64,000 bases of DNA from CAWAVN01 sp963844315 (GCA_963844315.1 CAWJOC010000005.1:186001-250000); one strand, 5' to 3'. Shown: positions 39,648-51,623, counted from the stretch's first letter. Numbers and translations are program-made. The notes: generated from the sequence alone by a model not told the origin.

Positions 39648-41069
39648 ATGCGTACGACAAAGATTCTTCTGGCCGTGACGGCGGGTTTCGTTGTATTTGT
39701 CCGGCCAATTTCGTGGGCTAACTCTCAGGAACTTCGCGATCAGGTGCGAGAGACGCTGAAAATCGCCGCCACCTACTATCGCACAAAGGTCGCCGCTCAC
39801 GGCGGATATGTCTACCATTACAGCGCCGATCTCACCAAACGCTGGGGAGAAGGCGAGGCCACCGCGGATCAGATTTGGGTGCAGCCCCCCGGCACGCCCA
39901 CCGTGGGATTGGCATTCCTGAAAGCGTATCAAGCCACGGGCGATGCGTTCTATCTGGAAGCCGCCACCACCGCCGCGGAGGCGCTGGTTTACGGACAACT
40001 TCGATCCGGCGGTTGGACCAACTGCGTGGACTTTAACCCCAACGGGAACCACACTGCCAATTATCGAAATGGCAAAGGCCGGGGGAAAAACAACTCCTCC
40101 TTGGATGACGGCCAATCGCAATCGGCCATCAAACTGTTGATCCACGTCGATAAGGCCCATGCCTTCAAGAATAACACCATACACGAGGCCGCGATGATCG
40201 CGCTCGATGCATTACTAAAAGCGCAATTTCCCAATGGGGCGTTTCCGCAAGTCTGGACCGGCCCCATTGCCCCTCAACCCAACACCAAGGCGAACTATCC
40301 CGACTATGACTGGCGCACGGAGGGGAAAATCAAAGAGTATTGGACAATGTATACCTTGAACGATGACCTGGCTGGTTCCGTTTCCGAGATGTTGATGGAT
40401 GCCCATGAGATCTATAAGGATCAGAAATATCTTGATGCCCTGATCCGTCTGGGGGATTTCCTGCTCATCGCTCAAATGCCCGAACCCCAACCGGCCTGGG
40501 CACAACAATATAACTACCAGATGCAACCGATTTGGGCCAGGAAATTCGAACCCGCCGCGATTTCGGGCAGCGAATCTCAGGATGCGTTGGAAACGCTCAT
40601 CACGATTGCTGAATATACGAAAGACGAAAAATACCGGGAACCCGTTCCACGAGCGCTCGCCTACTTGAAAAAATCCGAACTGCCGGATGGGCAAATGGCC
40701 CGCTATTATGAGCTAAAAACGAACCGTCCCTTATTTATGTCCCGGCAAGGCGACAACTATAGCTTGACTTATGATGATTCCAATCTCCCGGACCATTACG
40801 GCTGGAAAATCTCCTCCCGGTTGCACGCCATTGCCAAAGCCTATGAATCCGGTTCGAGTAACCTGGGCACAAATAGCAGCCCGCCCGTTTCCGAAGCGGA
40901 AATCCAAAGCATCATCAAATTGCTGGATGAGCAAGGCCGCTGGATGAGTTACTATTCCGGCGAACGACTTGTCGGCCAGCCCAAGTTTCGACCGAAGCAG
41001 CCTTATATTTCGAGTGCTCTATTCAGCGAGAACGTGGAAAAAATCAGCCGCTATATCAGCGGGAAGTAG
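39648..41069 (+). CDS. Secreted PL10-type pectate lyase
   Basis: 473 residues, intact frame, signal peptide MRTTKILLAVTAGFVVFVRP. The body is an alpha/alpha toroid-type helical protein: ATYYRTKVAAHGGYVYHYSA, GLAFLKAYQATGDAFYLEAA, GGWTNCVDFNPNG, NNSSLDDGQSQSAIKLLI, then PEPQPAWAQQYNYQMQPIWA and RKFEPAAISGSESQDALETL. That last pair matches the conserved block of the pectic acid lyase (PL10) family as I know it. Such enzymes cleave polygalacturonate by beta-elimination outside the cytosol. The context (propeller dehydrogenase and esterase downstream) fits plant-polysaccharide breakdown. Confidence 0.82.
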   Translation: MRTTKILLAVTAGFVVFVRPISWANSQELRDQVRETLKIAATYYRTKVAAHGGYVYHYSADLTKRWGEGEATADQIWVQPPGTPTVGLAFLKAYQATGDAFYLEAATTAAEALVYGQLRSGGWTNCVDFNPNGNHTANYRNGKGRGKNNSSLDDGQSQSAIKLLIHVDKAHAFKNNTIHEAAMIALDALLKAQFPNGAFPQVWTGPIAPQPNTKANYPDYDWRTEGKIKEYWTMYTLNDDLAGSVSEMLMDAHEIYKDQKYLDALIRLGDFLLIAQMPEPQPAWAQQYNYQMQPIWARKFEPAAISGSESQDALETLITIAEYTKDEKYREPVPRALAYLKKSELPDGQMARYYELKTNRPLFMSRQGDNYSLTYDDSNLPDHYGWKISSRLHAIAKAYESGSSNLGTNSSPPVSEAEIQSIIKLLDEQGRWMSYYSGERLVGQPKFRPKQPYISSALFSENVEKISRYISGK

Positions 41070-41089
41070 CCTAAGTCGCCATTCGCTTC

Positions 41090-41939
41090 GTGAAAGAACA
41101 TTTAACTTGGTTCCAGATTATCATGTCGAGAATAGTTGCGACGGAAACTATTTCCATTGATGCGAACAACATTTGGGCTTATATAAAACATTTTTATATC
41201 GATACTCCAATTATTGCAGCCGGATTGATTCTGTTGTTTTGCGTCGCATTTGATCTAAATTTTAAGGGCGCGGTCGTTTGCACTGTTATTGTGTGGCTTC
41301 TGGTTTTGCTGAGGTTTCTGTTTGATGTTGCCTTTCATTTTCCAGTTTTTCACTCCCAGCTTCCTCGCACTATGACGTTGACCCACAATTCACTTGTAGT
41401 TACTTGCCCTAGTTACTCTGCGGAGATCCCAATCGAGAATGTCTGCTATCGTATAGATCGAGTAAAGAATTTCAGGGGATCGTTTTCTTCTTGAAGATCG
41501 ACGCGTGGTTGTATTGACGGGGCCGATCGACGGAATAACACATGAGTGGTCATGCGGGCACAGTAGTGACTTGATGGACTCATGGATAAAGGCAGTAGAG
41601 GAAGTTGGCGTTTTGTTGTCGGAACAACATGGCTATCTAGTTCGTACTGGCTTGAGATTATTACTTGCGTTAATTCTTGGCATTGCTTGGCTGCTAGTAT
41701 TTGATTGGAACCGGCTTGCAGGCGTCGTTGTTGGATACGCGATTGCTGGTGTGCATGTATATAGAGCCATCAAGTATAATTTGCCGATGAGGTCAAAAGT
41801 CCTTATTTTTTGGGGTTTTGGCCTTATAGCAGGAATGATTGCGTTTGTTCTCAAGGCTTCCGCGTTGGGGACGCTCGTAGCAATCGTAGTTCATTTTGGT
41901 TGTGCGTTTGCCATTGATGCCTTCATTCGCGAAAAGTAG
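41090..41939 (+). CDS. Low-GC membrane protein with PH-like segment (frame break near 41478)
   Basis: The first frame, from about 41090 or the ATG at 41124 (MSRIVATETISIDANNIWAY), has two helices (AAGLILLFCVAFDL and GAVVCTVIVWLLVLLRFLFD), then a PH-like beta region (MTLTHNSLVVTCPSYSAEIP, NVCYRIDRVKNFR). One base too many in the GGGG at about 41478 shifts the frame; the continuation reads DRFLLEDRRVVVLTGPIDG, then three to four helices (LRLLLALILGIAWLLVFDW onward), ending AFAIDAFIREK. The base composition is visibly more AT-rich than its neighbours, suggesting later acquisition. No function can be given. Confidence 0.55.
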
Positions 41940-41991
41940 GCGATAACGATTCGATGTTTGATCAATCCGCAGAACAACGCATTCAGGATCG

Positions 41992-44967
41992 ATGATGCCA
42001 AGACTTGTATTGTTAGTATTCCTTGTCGTCGGCAATCACGTATTCGCCGCGGAGGATCCGTATAACGCCCCAGAGCCGCTTGCGCCGGAAGAGGCCGCTC
42101 GCACGATGATTGTGCCGGAAGGGTTTGAAGTCACGCTGTTCGCCGGGGAACCCGATGTGAAGCAGCCTATTGCCTTCTGTATTGATGACCGGGGACGGCT
42201 ATGGGTCGCCGAGGCTTATAATTATCCCAACCACGGCACGAAACCCGGCGACCGGATTCTGATTTTTGAAGATACCGACGGCGATGGGCGGTTTGATCAT
42301 CGGACCATCTTCTATGACAAGCTTAACTATGTGACGGGGATAGAAGTCGGTTTCGGCGGAGCGTGGGTGATGTCTCCGCCTTACTTCTATTTCATTCCCG
42401 ATAAGAATGGGAATGATAAACCGGACGGCGAGCCTATTGTGCTCTTGGATGGGTTTGGGAATCATGCCAATTCGCACAATCTCGCCAATGCTTTCGCCTG
42501 GGGCCCGGACGGTTGGCTTTATGGAACGCATGGACGCACCAACTGGTCTCTGCCAGGAAAGCCAGGAACGCCCGACGAAAAGCGAACTCGCTTTGATGGA
42601 GGCGTCTATCGCTATCACCCGACTCGGCACGTCTGGGAACCTTATGCCGATGGAACGACCAACCCCTGGGGTATTGATTGGAATGACTATGGCGAAGCCT
42701 TCGTTTGCAACTGCGTCAACCCGCATTTGTTCCACGTCATCCAAGGGGCGCATTATGAACCCTGGCGGGACCGCGAATCCAGCCAATATGCTTATGAACG
42801 GATCGCAACTATTGCCGACCACTTGCACTTTGTGGGAACAATCAACGTTCGCGATGGCCTTGGTTCTGCCGAGGAAGATCTCGCCGGGGGTGGACATGCC
42901 CACTGCGGCACAATGATCTACCTCGGCGACAACTGGCCGGACCATTACCGCAATTCGGTTTTCATGAACAACATCCACGGCCGTCGGATCAATAATGATC
43001 TCTTGAGGCGGAAAGGTTCGGGCTATACGGCGTCGCATGGCCGGGATGTGATGCAGTCTCAAGACCCGTGGTTCATGGGGGTCACATTGGCCTATGGTCC
43101 CGATGGAGCCGTCTATGCCAGCGACTGGTCCGATACGGGAGAATGCCATAGCGTCCGCAACACCCGCCGCCATACTGGGCGGATCTATAAGATTACCTAT
43201 AAACCCGGCCCTCATGCTAGTTCGGCGCGTGATATTGCCAAACTTAGCAATGAGGAACTCGTTCGACTGCAACTCCATAAGAACGATTGGCAAGTCCGGC
43301 ATGCGCGCCGATTGCTCCAAGAGCGCACTGCCCAGAATCAGGATATGGCCGACGTTCACCAGCGACTTCACGAAATGTTTCAGCGTGAAACCGATGTCCC
43401 GCGGCAGTTGCGAATTCTCTGGCGCTTTACGTGACCAAGGGGACAAATGACGAATTTCTAACCGATTTGCTAGAGCATAGTAATGAATACCTTCGGGGCT
43501 GGTCGCTTAAGCTGCTTTGTGAAAACCATCATCCGCCACAGGCTGCGTTGGAACAGATGCAAAAACTCGCGGCCAGTGGAGACTCCGCCTATGTTCGATT
43601 GCAACTGGCCAGTGCTTTGCAGCGACTCGTTGCGAAAGACCGTTGGCCTATCGCCGACGCCTTAGTCCGAAACAAGCAGGATGCAAAGGACCAAAACCTT
43701 CCACTAATGATCTGGTACGGCATCGAGCCTTTGATTGATTCCAATCTGAGGCGGTTTGTCGAACTGGCGAAGCATTCGGAGATTCCCATCGTTCGCCGGC
43801 ACATCGCCCGCCGGGTCGCTGGCCGCCCTGATGATGCGCAAGGCATAGAGTTGCTGGTCCGGCTTCTGCGTGATTCCTCGGACAAGTCCCGAGTTCAGGA
43901 TGTGCTGGAAGGGATTCTGGTGGGTCTTCAAGGAACAAGGACCAAATCCATGCCCGATGGTTGGCCTCAAACCTTTGAGCATTTGACGCAATTGAACGAT
44001 GCTCCCATTCGCCAAGATGCTTTGCGACTGGCGTTGATCTTTGATGATCCTGCCGCCCTAAAACAACTGCGTGAAATCGCAGCGAATCCGAAAGAATTAA
44101 AGGACTATCGGCAAGAAGCAATCCAATCGCTCGTTCAAAAGAAACCGGCGAACCTTCCCGACTTATTATTGACGTTGCTCAGCGACTCCGATACGCAGAA
44201 TTCAGCGCTACTGAGGCTTGGCGGAGTTTTCCGATCCAGCGATTGCCAAGAAGATTCTCGGATTATATTCCAGCCTGAGTGCATCGGCCCGGCAGAATGC
44301 TCTGCAGACGTTAGCTTCTCGCAGCAGTTGGGCGTGAATGCTCCTTGATGCCGTGGAGGCAAAACAAATCTCGGCGAGCGAATTGACAGCCTATACGGCC
44401 CGGCAGTTGGAAAGCCTCAATCATCCCCAGGTGTCAGCGCGGATGAAGTCGCTCTGGGGCAACATCCGGCCTAGCCCTGCGGAGAAAACGAAACTCATCG
44501 CGGCCTATAAGAAGCGGCTAAGTCCAGAATCCTTGACGCGTGCGGATCTTGCGGCAGGCCGCATGCTCTTTCAAAAAAATTGCGCGAATTGCCATAAGCT
44601 TTTTGGCGAAGGCGGGGCGATTGGTCCCGACATTACAGGCGCTCAGCGGACGAACATGGATTATCTATTGGAAAATCTCGTCGACCCAAGTGCCTCCGTG
44701 GCTAAAGACTATCAAATGGAATTGATCGCCACCACAAGCGGACGGACAATTACAGGCCTGGTGATTGAGCAATCTCCAAAGGCGATTACCATTCAAACAG
44801 CCAATGAAAAACTCGTGGTTCCGCGGGATGAAATCGAGGAACGGACAACTTCCGAGGTTTCCATGATGCCCGACGGCGTTCTCGAAAAACTAACAGCGGA
44901 CCAAGTCCGAGACTTAGTCGGCTATCTCTCCGGACTCGGGCAAGTTCCTTTACCCAAAACTGAATAG
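41992..44967 (+). CDS. Planctomycete dehydrogenase-type propeller + HEAT repeats + haem c protein (two frame breaks, one stop)
   Basis: About 990 residues starting MMPRLVLLVFLVVGNHVFAA (AGGA upstream). The propeller half has EEAARTMIVPEGFEVTLFAG and QPIAFCIDDRGRLWVAEAYN, the opening of the membrane-bound-dehydrogenase domain family, and HGRRINNDLLRRKGSGYTAS. HEAT-like repeats follow (EYLRGWSLKLLCENHHPPQA). The C-terminal cytochrome domain has GRMLFQKNCANCHKLFGEGG (CxxCH) and ITGLVIEQSPKAITIQTANE. A missing G at about 43420 restores LWALYVTKGTNDEF; a second shift falls near 44215. At 44335-44337 an in-frame TGA sits where CGA would give SSWARMLLDAVE. It probably oxidises a sugar or alcohol in the periplasm and passes electrons through haem c. 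Confidence 0.8.
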
Positions 44968-45005
44968 CGCCGCGATGCCTACTTACCGTAACTAGGAAAA
45001 TCACT

Positions 45006-47219
45006 ATGGATTCATCCACTAGGACTTCGGCTCGACTCATTCGAACTCTAATGACTTGTTTGGTCCTTTTGATTTGCATTGGAGCAAGAAGCCAAGCTCT
45101 AGGGCAGTTGCGAGTTTATCCCGAGGGGGAGTTGCCCAAAGATCGTCGCCTGGAGCCTCTAAAAGATTTGGATGGGTATTTTCCGTTTGAAGTCCCATCG
45201 ACGCAGAGAAATTGGGAACAGCGGGCGACGGAACTGAAGCGGCAAGTGCAGGTGGCGACCGGGCTTTGGCCGATGCCGGAAAAGACCCCGCTGAACGCCC
45301 GCGTTTTCGGGTTGACCAAGCGCGACGGCTTTACTGTCGAGAAGGTCTATTTCGAAAGTCTGCCGGGGCATTATGTGACGGGACTCTTGTTTCGTCCCGA
45401 GGGAAAGGGCACGAAACGTCCGGCGGTTTTGAGTCCCCACGGGCATGAAGGCCGTCTTTGGGATTACGGTGAGAAATCCATGCCGCGATTGATCGAGCAA
45501 GGAGCAGAGCGGTTTGAAAAATCGGGACGCTTTCCGCAACTCGCCCGCTGCGCAACTGGCTCGTATGGGATGCGTGGCGTTTATCTTCGATATGGAAGGC
45601 TATGCCGACAGCCAGCAGTTGTCCTTCGAGTTGGTCCACCGCTTCGCCAAACAACGGCCCGATTCAAATTCCAAATCGTCCTGGGGATTTTATAGTCCAC
45701 AGGCTGAACTCCGAATGCAAAGCGTGATGGGATTGCAAACCTGGAATGCGGTTCGCGCCTTGGATTTTCTGTGCGGCCTTCCCGATGTGGATGCCCAGCG
45801 CATCGGTGTGACGGGCAGCAGTGGCGGCGGAACGCAGACGATTCTGCTATGCGCGATGGATGAAAGGCCTACAGTTGCCTTTCCACAAGGCATGGTCTCG
45901 ACAAGCATGCAGGGCGGATGCACCTGCGAGAATTGCAGCTATTTAAGGATCGGCACGGGGAACGTGGAACTCGCGGCCTTGTTTGCTCCCAAGCCTCAAG
46001 CGATGACGGCGGCGAACGATTGGACAAAGGAGATGATGACCAAGGGGTATCCAGAGCTAGAGTCGCTCTATTCGCTATATGGGGTTAAAGAGAACGTCGC
46101 GTGTTATCCTCAACTGCATTTTCCCCACAACTATAATGCCGCCACGCGGGAGCTAATGTACTCGTGGATGAACCGGCATTTGAAACTAGGACTTAAGGAA
46201 CCGATAGTAGAATCCGATTTCGAGCCGCTAACAGCGGCGGAATACACAGTTTGGGATGAGGAGCATCCTAAGCCTACCGGGGGCGAACAGCATGAACGGG
46301 ATCTCACAAAACACCTGGCCGAACAATCGGATAAGCAATTGAAGGCAATCGCCCCGCGCGATGCCGCTTCACTTGAAGAATACCGTCGGATTGTAGGTGG
46401 GGCCTGGCAGGCGATTATCAACCGATCCATTCCGAAACTCTTGGAGATGACGCGAACGAAAGTCGAAAAGCAGCCTCAGGCAGGTTATCTCTACTTTGAG
46501 GACAAACTGCGGCTGGATCCCTTTGGCGAGGAGCTTCCCATTATATCGCTTTATCCCTTGAGCGCCGCATGGAACGAAAAGGTTGTGATCTGGGTGGATG
46601 GGGCTGGGAAGAAGGCACTGTTCGGCGAGAATAATGCACTCCGGGCTGAGGTTCGCAGGCTCGTAGATGCGGGCTATTCCGTCGTGAGTGCAGACCTGTT
46701 TTTGCAGGGAGAATTCTTGAGTGGGATTGACCGGGTCAGCGAGCAGCGGGTGGTGAAAAACCCTCGCGAGTTCGCCGGTTATACTTTTGCTTATAATCAT
46801 CCTTTGTTTGTGCAAAGGGTGCATGATGTGTTGACGCTTGTTGGTTTTGTTCGGGGCGACGATCATCAGCCGAAACAGGTGAATCTCGTCGGCACGAATG
46901 GAGCAGGTCCAATCGCGCTAGCGGCGCGGGCCATTGCCGGGAAGGCGGTGGATAAAGCCGCCGTGGATACGGAAGGATTTCGATTTGCCAATCTTACAAG
47001 CTATCGGGATGTGAATTTTGTTCCGGCGCGGTCAAGTATGGCGATTTGCCCGGACTCGCTTCGCTGTCCGCTCCCTATCCGCTTTGGATTGGGGGCGAGA
47101 AAGCGGTTCCCGCGATTGTCCAAGACGCATACCTTGCGGCTGGCAAACCGGACCAGGTGCAATCCGCCAATGAGCGGTTGGATGTATTGAACGCCTTGGT
47201 CGAGTGGCTCTTGCAATAG
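45006..47219 (+). CDS. Alpha/beta-hydrolase, acetylxylan-esterase-like, secreted (frame breaks near 45530 and 47030)
   Basis: Signal peptide (LIRTLMTCLVLLICIGARSQ) after the ATG at 45006 with AGGA upstream. The N-terminal domain reads GHYVTGLLFRPEGKGTKRPA then VLSPHGHEGR, the oxyanion-side strand of esterases. After the first break: CVAFIFDMEGYADSQQLSFE, then the nucleophile elbow RIGVTGSSGGGTQTILLCAM (G-S-S-G-G). The second half (residues about 400-700) resembles another hydrolase fold with less clear motifs and, after a break near 47030, ends ERLDVLNALVEWLLQ. This matches large planctomycete esterases labelled acetylxylan esterase. It likely removes acetyl groups from polysaccharides, fitting the adjacent pectate lyase and dehydrogenase. 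Confidence 0.72.
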
Positions 47220-47271
47220 GATTCGATTCAGCGAAGGCGAACGACCGTGACTTACATTTCGTGGAACAGCC

Positions 47272-49239
47272 ATGAGCAGCGACCGGGCGGATTGGGTTGG
47301 AAAAACGATTGGCGAGGGGAGATTTCGCATACTTCGCAAGTTGGGCGAAGGGGGGATGGGATTTGTCTATCAGGCTCACGATGCGGTGCTGGAGACGGAT
47401 GTCGTCATTAAAGTGCCCCGCCGATCCATGTTGGATGATCCCGAATTCAAAGCCCGTTTTGCCCGCGAAAATCGTGCTCTGGTCAGGTTACAGCATCCTC
47501 ATATTGTTAGTATTTTGTTTGTGGGCGAAGCGGACGGACTGCCTTACGCCTGCATGCAATACTTGCCTGGCGGCGATTTGAAAGACCGGCAAACAGCGGC
47601 GGGGCGGGGACGAATTGTTCCCTTGCCGCCGGAAGATCTCGCCACATGGCTGCCCGGCATTGCCAAGGCGCTCGATTTCATCCACGCCCAGGGGTTCATT
47701 CATCGGGATGTGAAGCCCGCGAACATTTTGTTCGATGGCCACGGCAACGTATACCTCAGTGATTTCGGCGTGGCGAAAGTCATTTCCGAGAAACAAACCC
47801 GTCCCGGCACTTCGCTGACGGGAACGGGTATGGTGCTGGGGACGCCCGAATACATGGCCCCTGAATTGATTATGGGCGAATCCTTCGATGGCAAAGTCGA
47901 CCAATACGCCCTGGCCATTTCGGTTTACGAGGTGCTCTCTGGCCGGACGCCGTTTGAAGGCACAAAGAGCGAATCGATTCTCGTCAAGCAAGTCACCGAA
48001 GCCGTCCCGCCGTTAAGGACGGCGAACTCCAGGATTTCGCAAGTTCTTAGTGATAAAGTGATGCTGGGGCTAACCAAGGATCCCCGGGGCCGTTATCCGA
48101 ATTGCACCGAGTTCGCCGATGCGATTCTTGACGCCCTGAAACGAGGGCCTGCGACTTCCGCGACGATAGGGCCGCCGGTTCTTGAAGAGGACATCGTGGA
48201 ACCCGTGCTGCTGGAACCGGCGCACCTGGTGGCGGCAAAACCGCACAGGTCAGTAGCCTCAAGACGGCGGTCCATGCTTCGCTTTCTCCAGCGACTCATG
48301 CCGCGCGCGAAGTCCCGACGGTTCCAAAACGCCCGATCCGATGGGGCAGCCTGCTGGCACTTTGGGCAGGGTTGGCGGCGGTGTTTTGCGGATTCCTTTC
48401 GGTCTTGAACCAGATGAGCGCGGGCCAGGAGAGCGCGGATGAGTTGAATTACAAACTGACCGACGAAGAAAGAATGCTGGCCGTGCCGCTCGCGCCTCCG
48501 CAGCCCGAGAGGGACTTTTCGAACACCCTGGGCATGAAGATGATCTGTATTGGACCCGGACGCTATCTCGGACCGGACACGTCGAGGTCGGATTGGAAGA
48601 AATGGGAAAAGCTGGTCGAACCCTTTTGGATTTCGGACAGCGAAGTCAGCGTGGCGCAGTATTTTGCCTTCTTAAGTGGTCAACCGGGCGATCAGACGCC
48701 GTATTATCCAGAGTGGCTCGAGGCCGACAAACCCACGTTCGTCGATGGGGAAACGTCTCCCTACCATCAAAGTGCGGCTCCCATATATCAAAACGGCATG
48801 CCGATCACGGGGGTCAGGTTTTCCCAAGTGCAAAAGTTCTGTGCATGGTTGTCCGAGCGGCCCGGCGAGATCCTGCAGTATCGCCTGCCCACGCGGGAAG
48901 AATGGGTCTGTGCTTACCGTGCCGGAACCGAGACGCCGTTTTATTGGGGCGAGAGTTTTCTGGCGGGGAAATGCAACTCGCCCATCGGGGCAAAGAAACC
49001 GCCAGCCCTGGAGTTGACCAATACGCTGCCCCCGAATCCGTGGAAGCTGTATCACATGGCGGGAAATGTGGCGGAACTCCTGTCCGATGGCCAGAGCAGC
49101 CGCCGGCGGACATTGGAAAGCCACCCAACCTCTACAGCACTCGGCCACGGCGAGCCTGCCCGTCACCCAGGAATTATGGCTCCATGGATTTCGCGTGGTC
49201 GCGGTTCCGAAACCTCAAAGCCCCGTCGGGACGGACTAA
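47272..49239 (+). CDS. Ser/Thr kinase fused to a SUMF1-like domain (frame breaks near 48245 and 49100)
   Basis: The kinase domain (about 15-290) is complete: glycine loop LGEGGMGFVYQAHD, VVIKVPR lysine, HRDVKPANILFD, DFGVAK and GTPEYMAPE. After the first break a Pro/Thr linker leads to a transmembrane helix (WGSLLALWAGLAAVFCGFL) and an extracytoplasmic SUMF1/FGE-like domain: NTLGMKMICIGPGRYLGP, PFWISDSEVSVAQYFAFLSG, MPITGVRFSQVQKFCAWL, LQYRLPTREEWVCAYRAGTE, HMAGNVAEL. A second shift near 49100 restores AAGGHWKATQPLQ and ends LHGFRVVAVPKPQS before TAA at 49237-49239. Whether this SUMF1-like domain makes formylglycine is unknown; in kinases it more often acts as a sensor. The pseudokinase gene follows. 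Confidence 0.75.
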
Positions 49240-49289
49240 GTCGAGGATTCCACAACCACGTTCGAGAGACAGACCGAAGGACGTCATTC

Positions 49290-51543
49290 GTGAACACCAC
49301 CAAGAAATCCAGCCAGTACCAGCGGGACCGGGCGATTGCGGAAAACCAATACGCCACGTTGTCCTTGGGACTGAACCTCAAAACTCGTCAGCCGGTGCTG
49401 ATTCGCGATTTCAAACCGGGCATTCTCGCCTCGGAATCGCAATGGGCGGGCTTTCGCGAACTGCTGGAAGAACGCCGGCAAACGCACGTCACGGGAATGC
49501 TCCGCGTGGCGGGAGTGGGGGGCACGCTGAAGCAACCGTATCTGGTCATCACGGGGACGACTGGGCAATCGCTGCGAAACGCCTTGGCGAAATCGGATTC
49601 GTCCGATTTAACAAATGTGGTCGAATCCCTCAAACCGGCGGGGTTGGGATTGGACAGCCTGCACGAGTTGGGTTATGTCCACGGGGATGTTCGGCCCGAT
49701 ACGTTGTTCTTCGATACCGAGGGCAATCTCCTCTTGAATGAACTGACCACGCACTACGCGCTGTGCGGTTGGAGCCGGCAATCGCACGTCATGGAGCCTC
49801 GGTTTTTCGGTTCGGTCTTTCCCACGAGTTATCTGGCCCCCGAAGTGCGTTCCGGCGGGCCACTAGATTCCCAATCCGACCAATATGCCTTGGGTCTGGT
49901 ATTGTTTGAAGCCTGCACGGGCATTCCGCCGCGCGACAACATCAACATTGCGGAAATGCTCGCCGGAGCCAACGTCAAGCCCGCCAGGCAAACCCTGCTC
50001 GCGAAATTGCGCCCGGTCTTGGAACGGGCACTTTCCGTGGAACCCCGGAACCGTTATCCCAACTGCCAGGCGATGCTAGCCTCCGCCGAAGAACAATTGC
50101 AAAGCTCGTCCGTGAAAAAGTGGGTCTGGATGGGGCTGGGAGTGGCCGGGGCCTTGGGGGTTTTTGCCATACTGTTTTCCTGGCTTTCGTCCCAAGGCCA
50201 TTTGCCTGGCGAAGAGGCATGGAAGGCGCAGGCGCGGCAAGAGATTGAAAGACAGTACCAGGCGGAGATTCCCCTCGTCCAAAGCGCCACTGCCAAGTTC
50301 CAGTCGTCTCCCACGGAAACCTCTGCCGTCGGGCCGATTTTAGAGGAGGTCCGCTCGAAACTTGCCGACCAGCAACTTGGTGCTTTGAAATCGCGGCTGA
50401 AATCCGTCTCCCTTGAGATTTTGGCTCAGCCGAAGTCGCCCGCGTTTCAGTTTTTGTATTCCGCAAATTCCACGGGAATCCTCTATCTCGACAATCAAAA
50501 GGCCGCGCCTTGGAAGGCCGTTCTGACTTTCGATGAGGATTTGCCGGAAGAGGAACTGAGTGTCCGGGTGGAGCTTTATGACGTGGACAATGGCAGCCGC
50601 TTTGACCCAGGTTCCGATTCAGTTGGGAGGAAACAAACCGCCAACTCCAACGGAGAAAGCGACGTGGAATGCCGAGTCGAAATCGCTCTCCGTTGACCTG
50701 GGAATAGCTGTTGCCCCGACAACCATGATGGAATCGCCCGCGAAATGGACAGCGGGAACGAAACTGGGGGTCCGCGTTTCAATTGACACATCCGCCAAGC
50801 AGATTTGGTGGAACAAGTCGCCGACTTATCAAATTGGGGAATTGCTTCGAGTTGAGACAAAGATTGCCTTAAGCCCCTCGGAGGTCCGCAAAGAGGGATT
50901 CCAGAAAAGCCTGGGGATTGATTTAGGTCAAGGGCAGGAGTTCCGCATCCAAGCGACGGGGCGGATTCAGCCCGGTACCGAAGGCAGTTACCAGGTGATG
51001 ACCGGAAAGACAGACCGGGTGGCCATCGATCCCTTCGGTTTGACCATCACGGATACAGGGAACACCAAGTATTATCCCGTCTCCAATGACAACCGGCAGC
51101 CCATCCTACCCGCCCGGTGGGGGGCACTTTTGATGAAAATTGGTGCGAATTCCGATTGGGAATGGCCCTTCGACAAGCCAGGTTCAGGAAAACTCGACGT
51201 CCTGTTGACGGCGGGAACCAGCGGCGAATTGATCCTCTCCATCGACTCGGTGAAATACATCGACAATCGGGTATTGAAGCGGGAGCGCGTGCTGGTTGCC
51301 GACGACCGGTTTTGGCAGTCGCCGGAGCAAGGCGGCGGACAGTTCGATGTCACCATTCAGACGATTCAATTGCTGCCGAGCGACCTTCCCCGCGAGATTT
51401 CCGAAATCTTGTTGGAGCGACTACGGACAACTTGGCAAACCGTAATCCCTGAACAAAGGAAGAATGGGCTAAGAGTCTGTCCCATAAGCGTACGATTCAG
51501 TCCCTTCTCCCCTGGGGGGAGAAGGTGGCCGAAGGCCGGATGA
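49290..51543 (+). CDS. Membrane pseudokinase (frame break near 50630)
   Basis: GTG start at 49290 (NTTKKSSQYQRDRAIAENQY), 51 bases after the kinase-SUMF1 gene. The kinase-like domain has GYVHGDVRPDTLFFDTEGNL (HGD loop), but the DFG position reads LNEL, and the glycine loop is absent; LAPEVRSGGPLDSQSDQYAL marks the C-lobe. A transmembrane helix follows (WMGLGVAGALGVFAILFSWL), then a coiled-coil-like and beta-rich external part; near 50630 the frame changes and continues LGGNKPPTPTEKATWNAE. The last residues (FSPFSPGGRRWPKAG) and the stop are encoded by the REP-B repeat at 51502. It probably partners or regulates the active kinase next door. Confidence 0.65.
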
Positions 51544-51620
51544 GGGGGACAAGCTAGAGAGAACATCAACTCTAGCTTATCCCCCTCACCCTAACCCTCT
51601 CCTCCCAGGGGAGAGGGGAC
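51502..51620. repeat. Composite REP-B / hairpin / REP-A cluster
   Basis: REP-B occupies 51502-51548 (inverted relative to 557-602) and REP-A 51582-51620. Between them is a hairpin, AAGCTAGAG / CTCTAGCTT. The whole block is nearly symmetrical, so it could fold into one large structure. It supplies the last codons and stop of the pseudokinase gene and may act as its terminator. Confidence 0.78.
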
Positions 51621-51623
51621 TTC

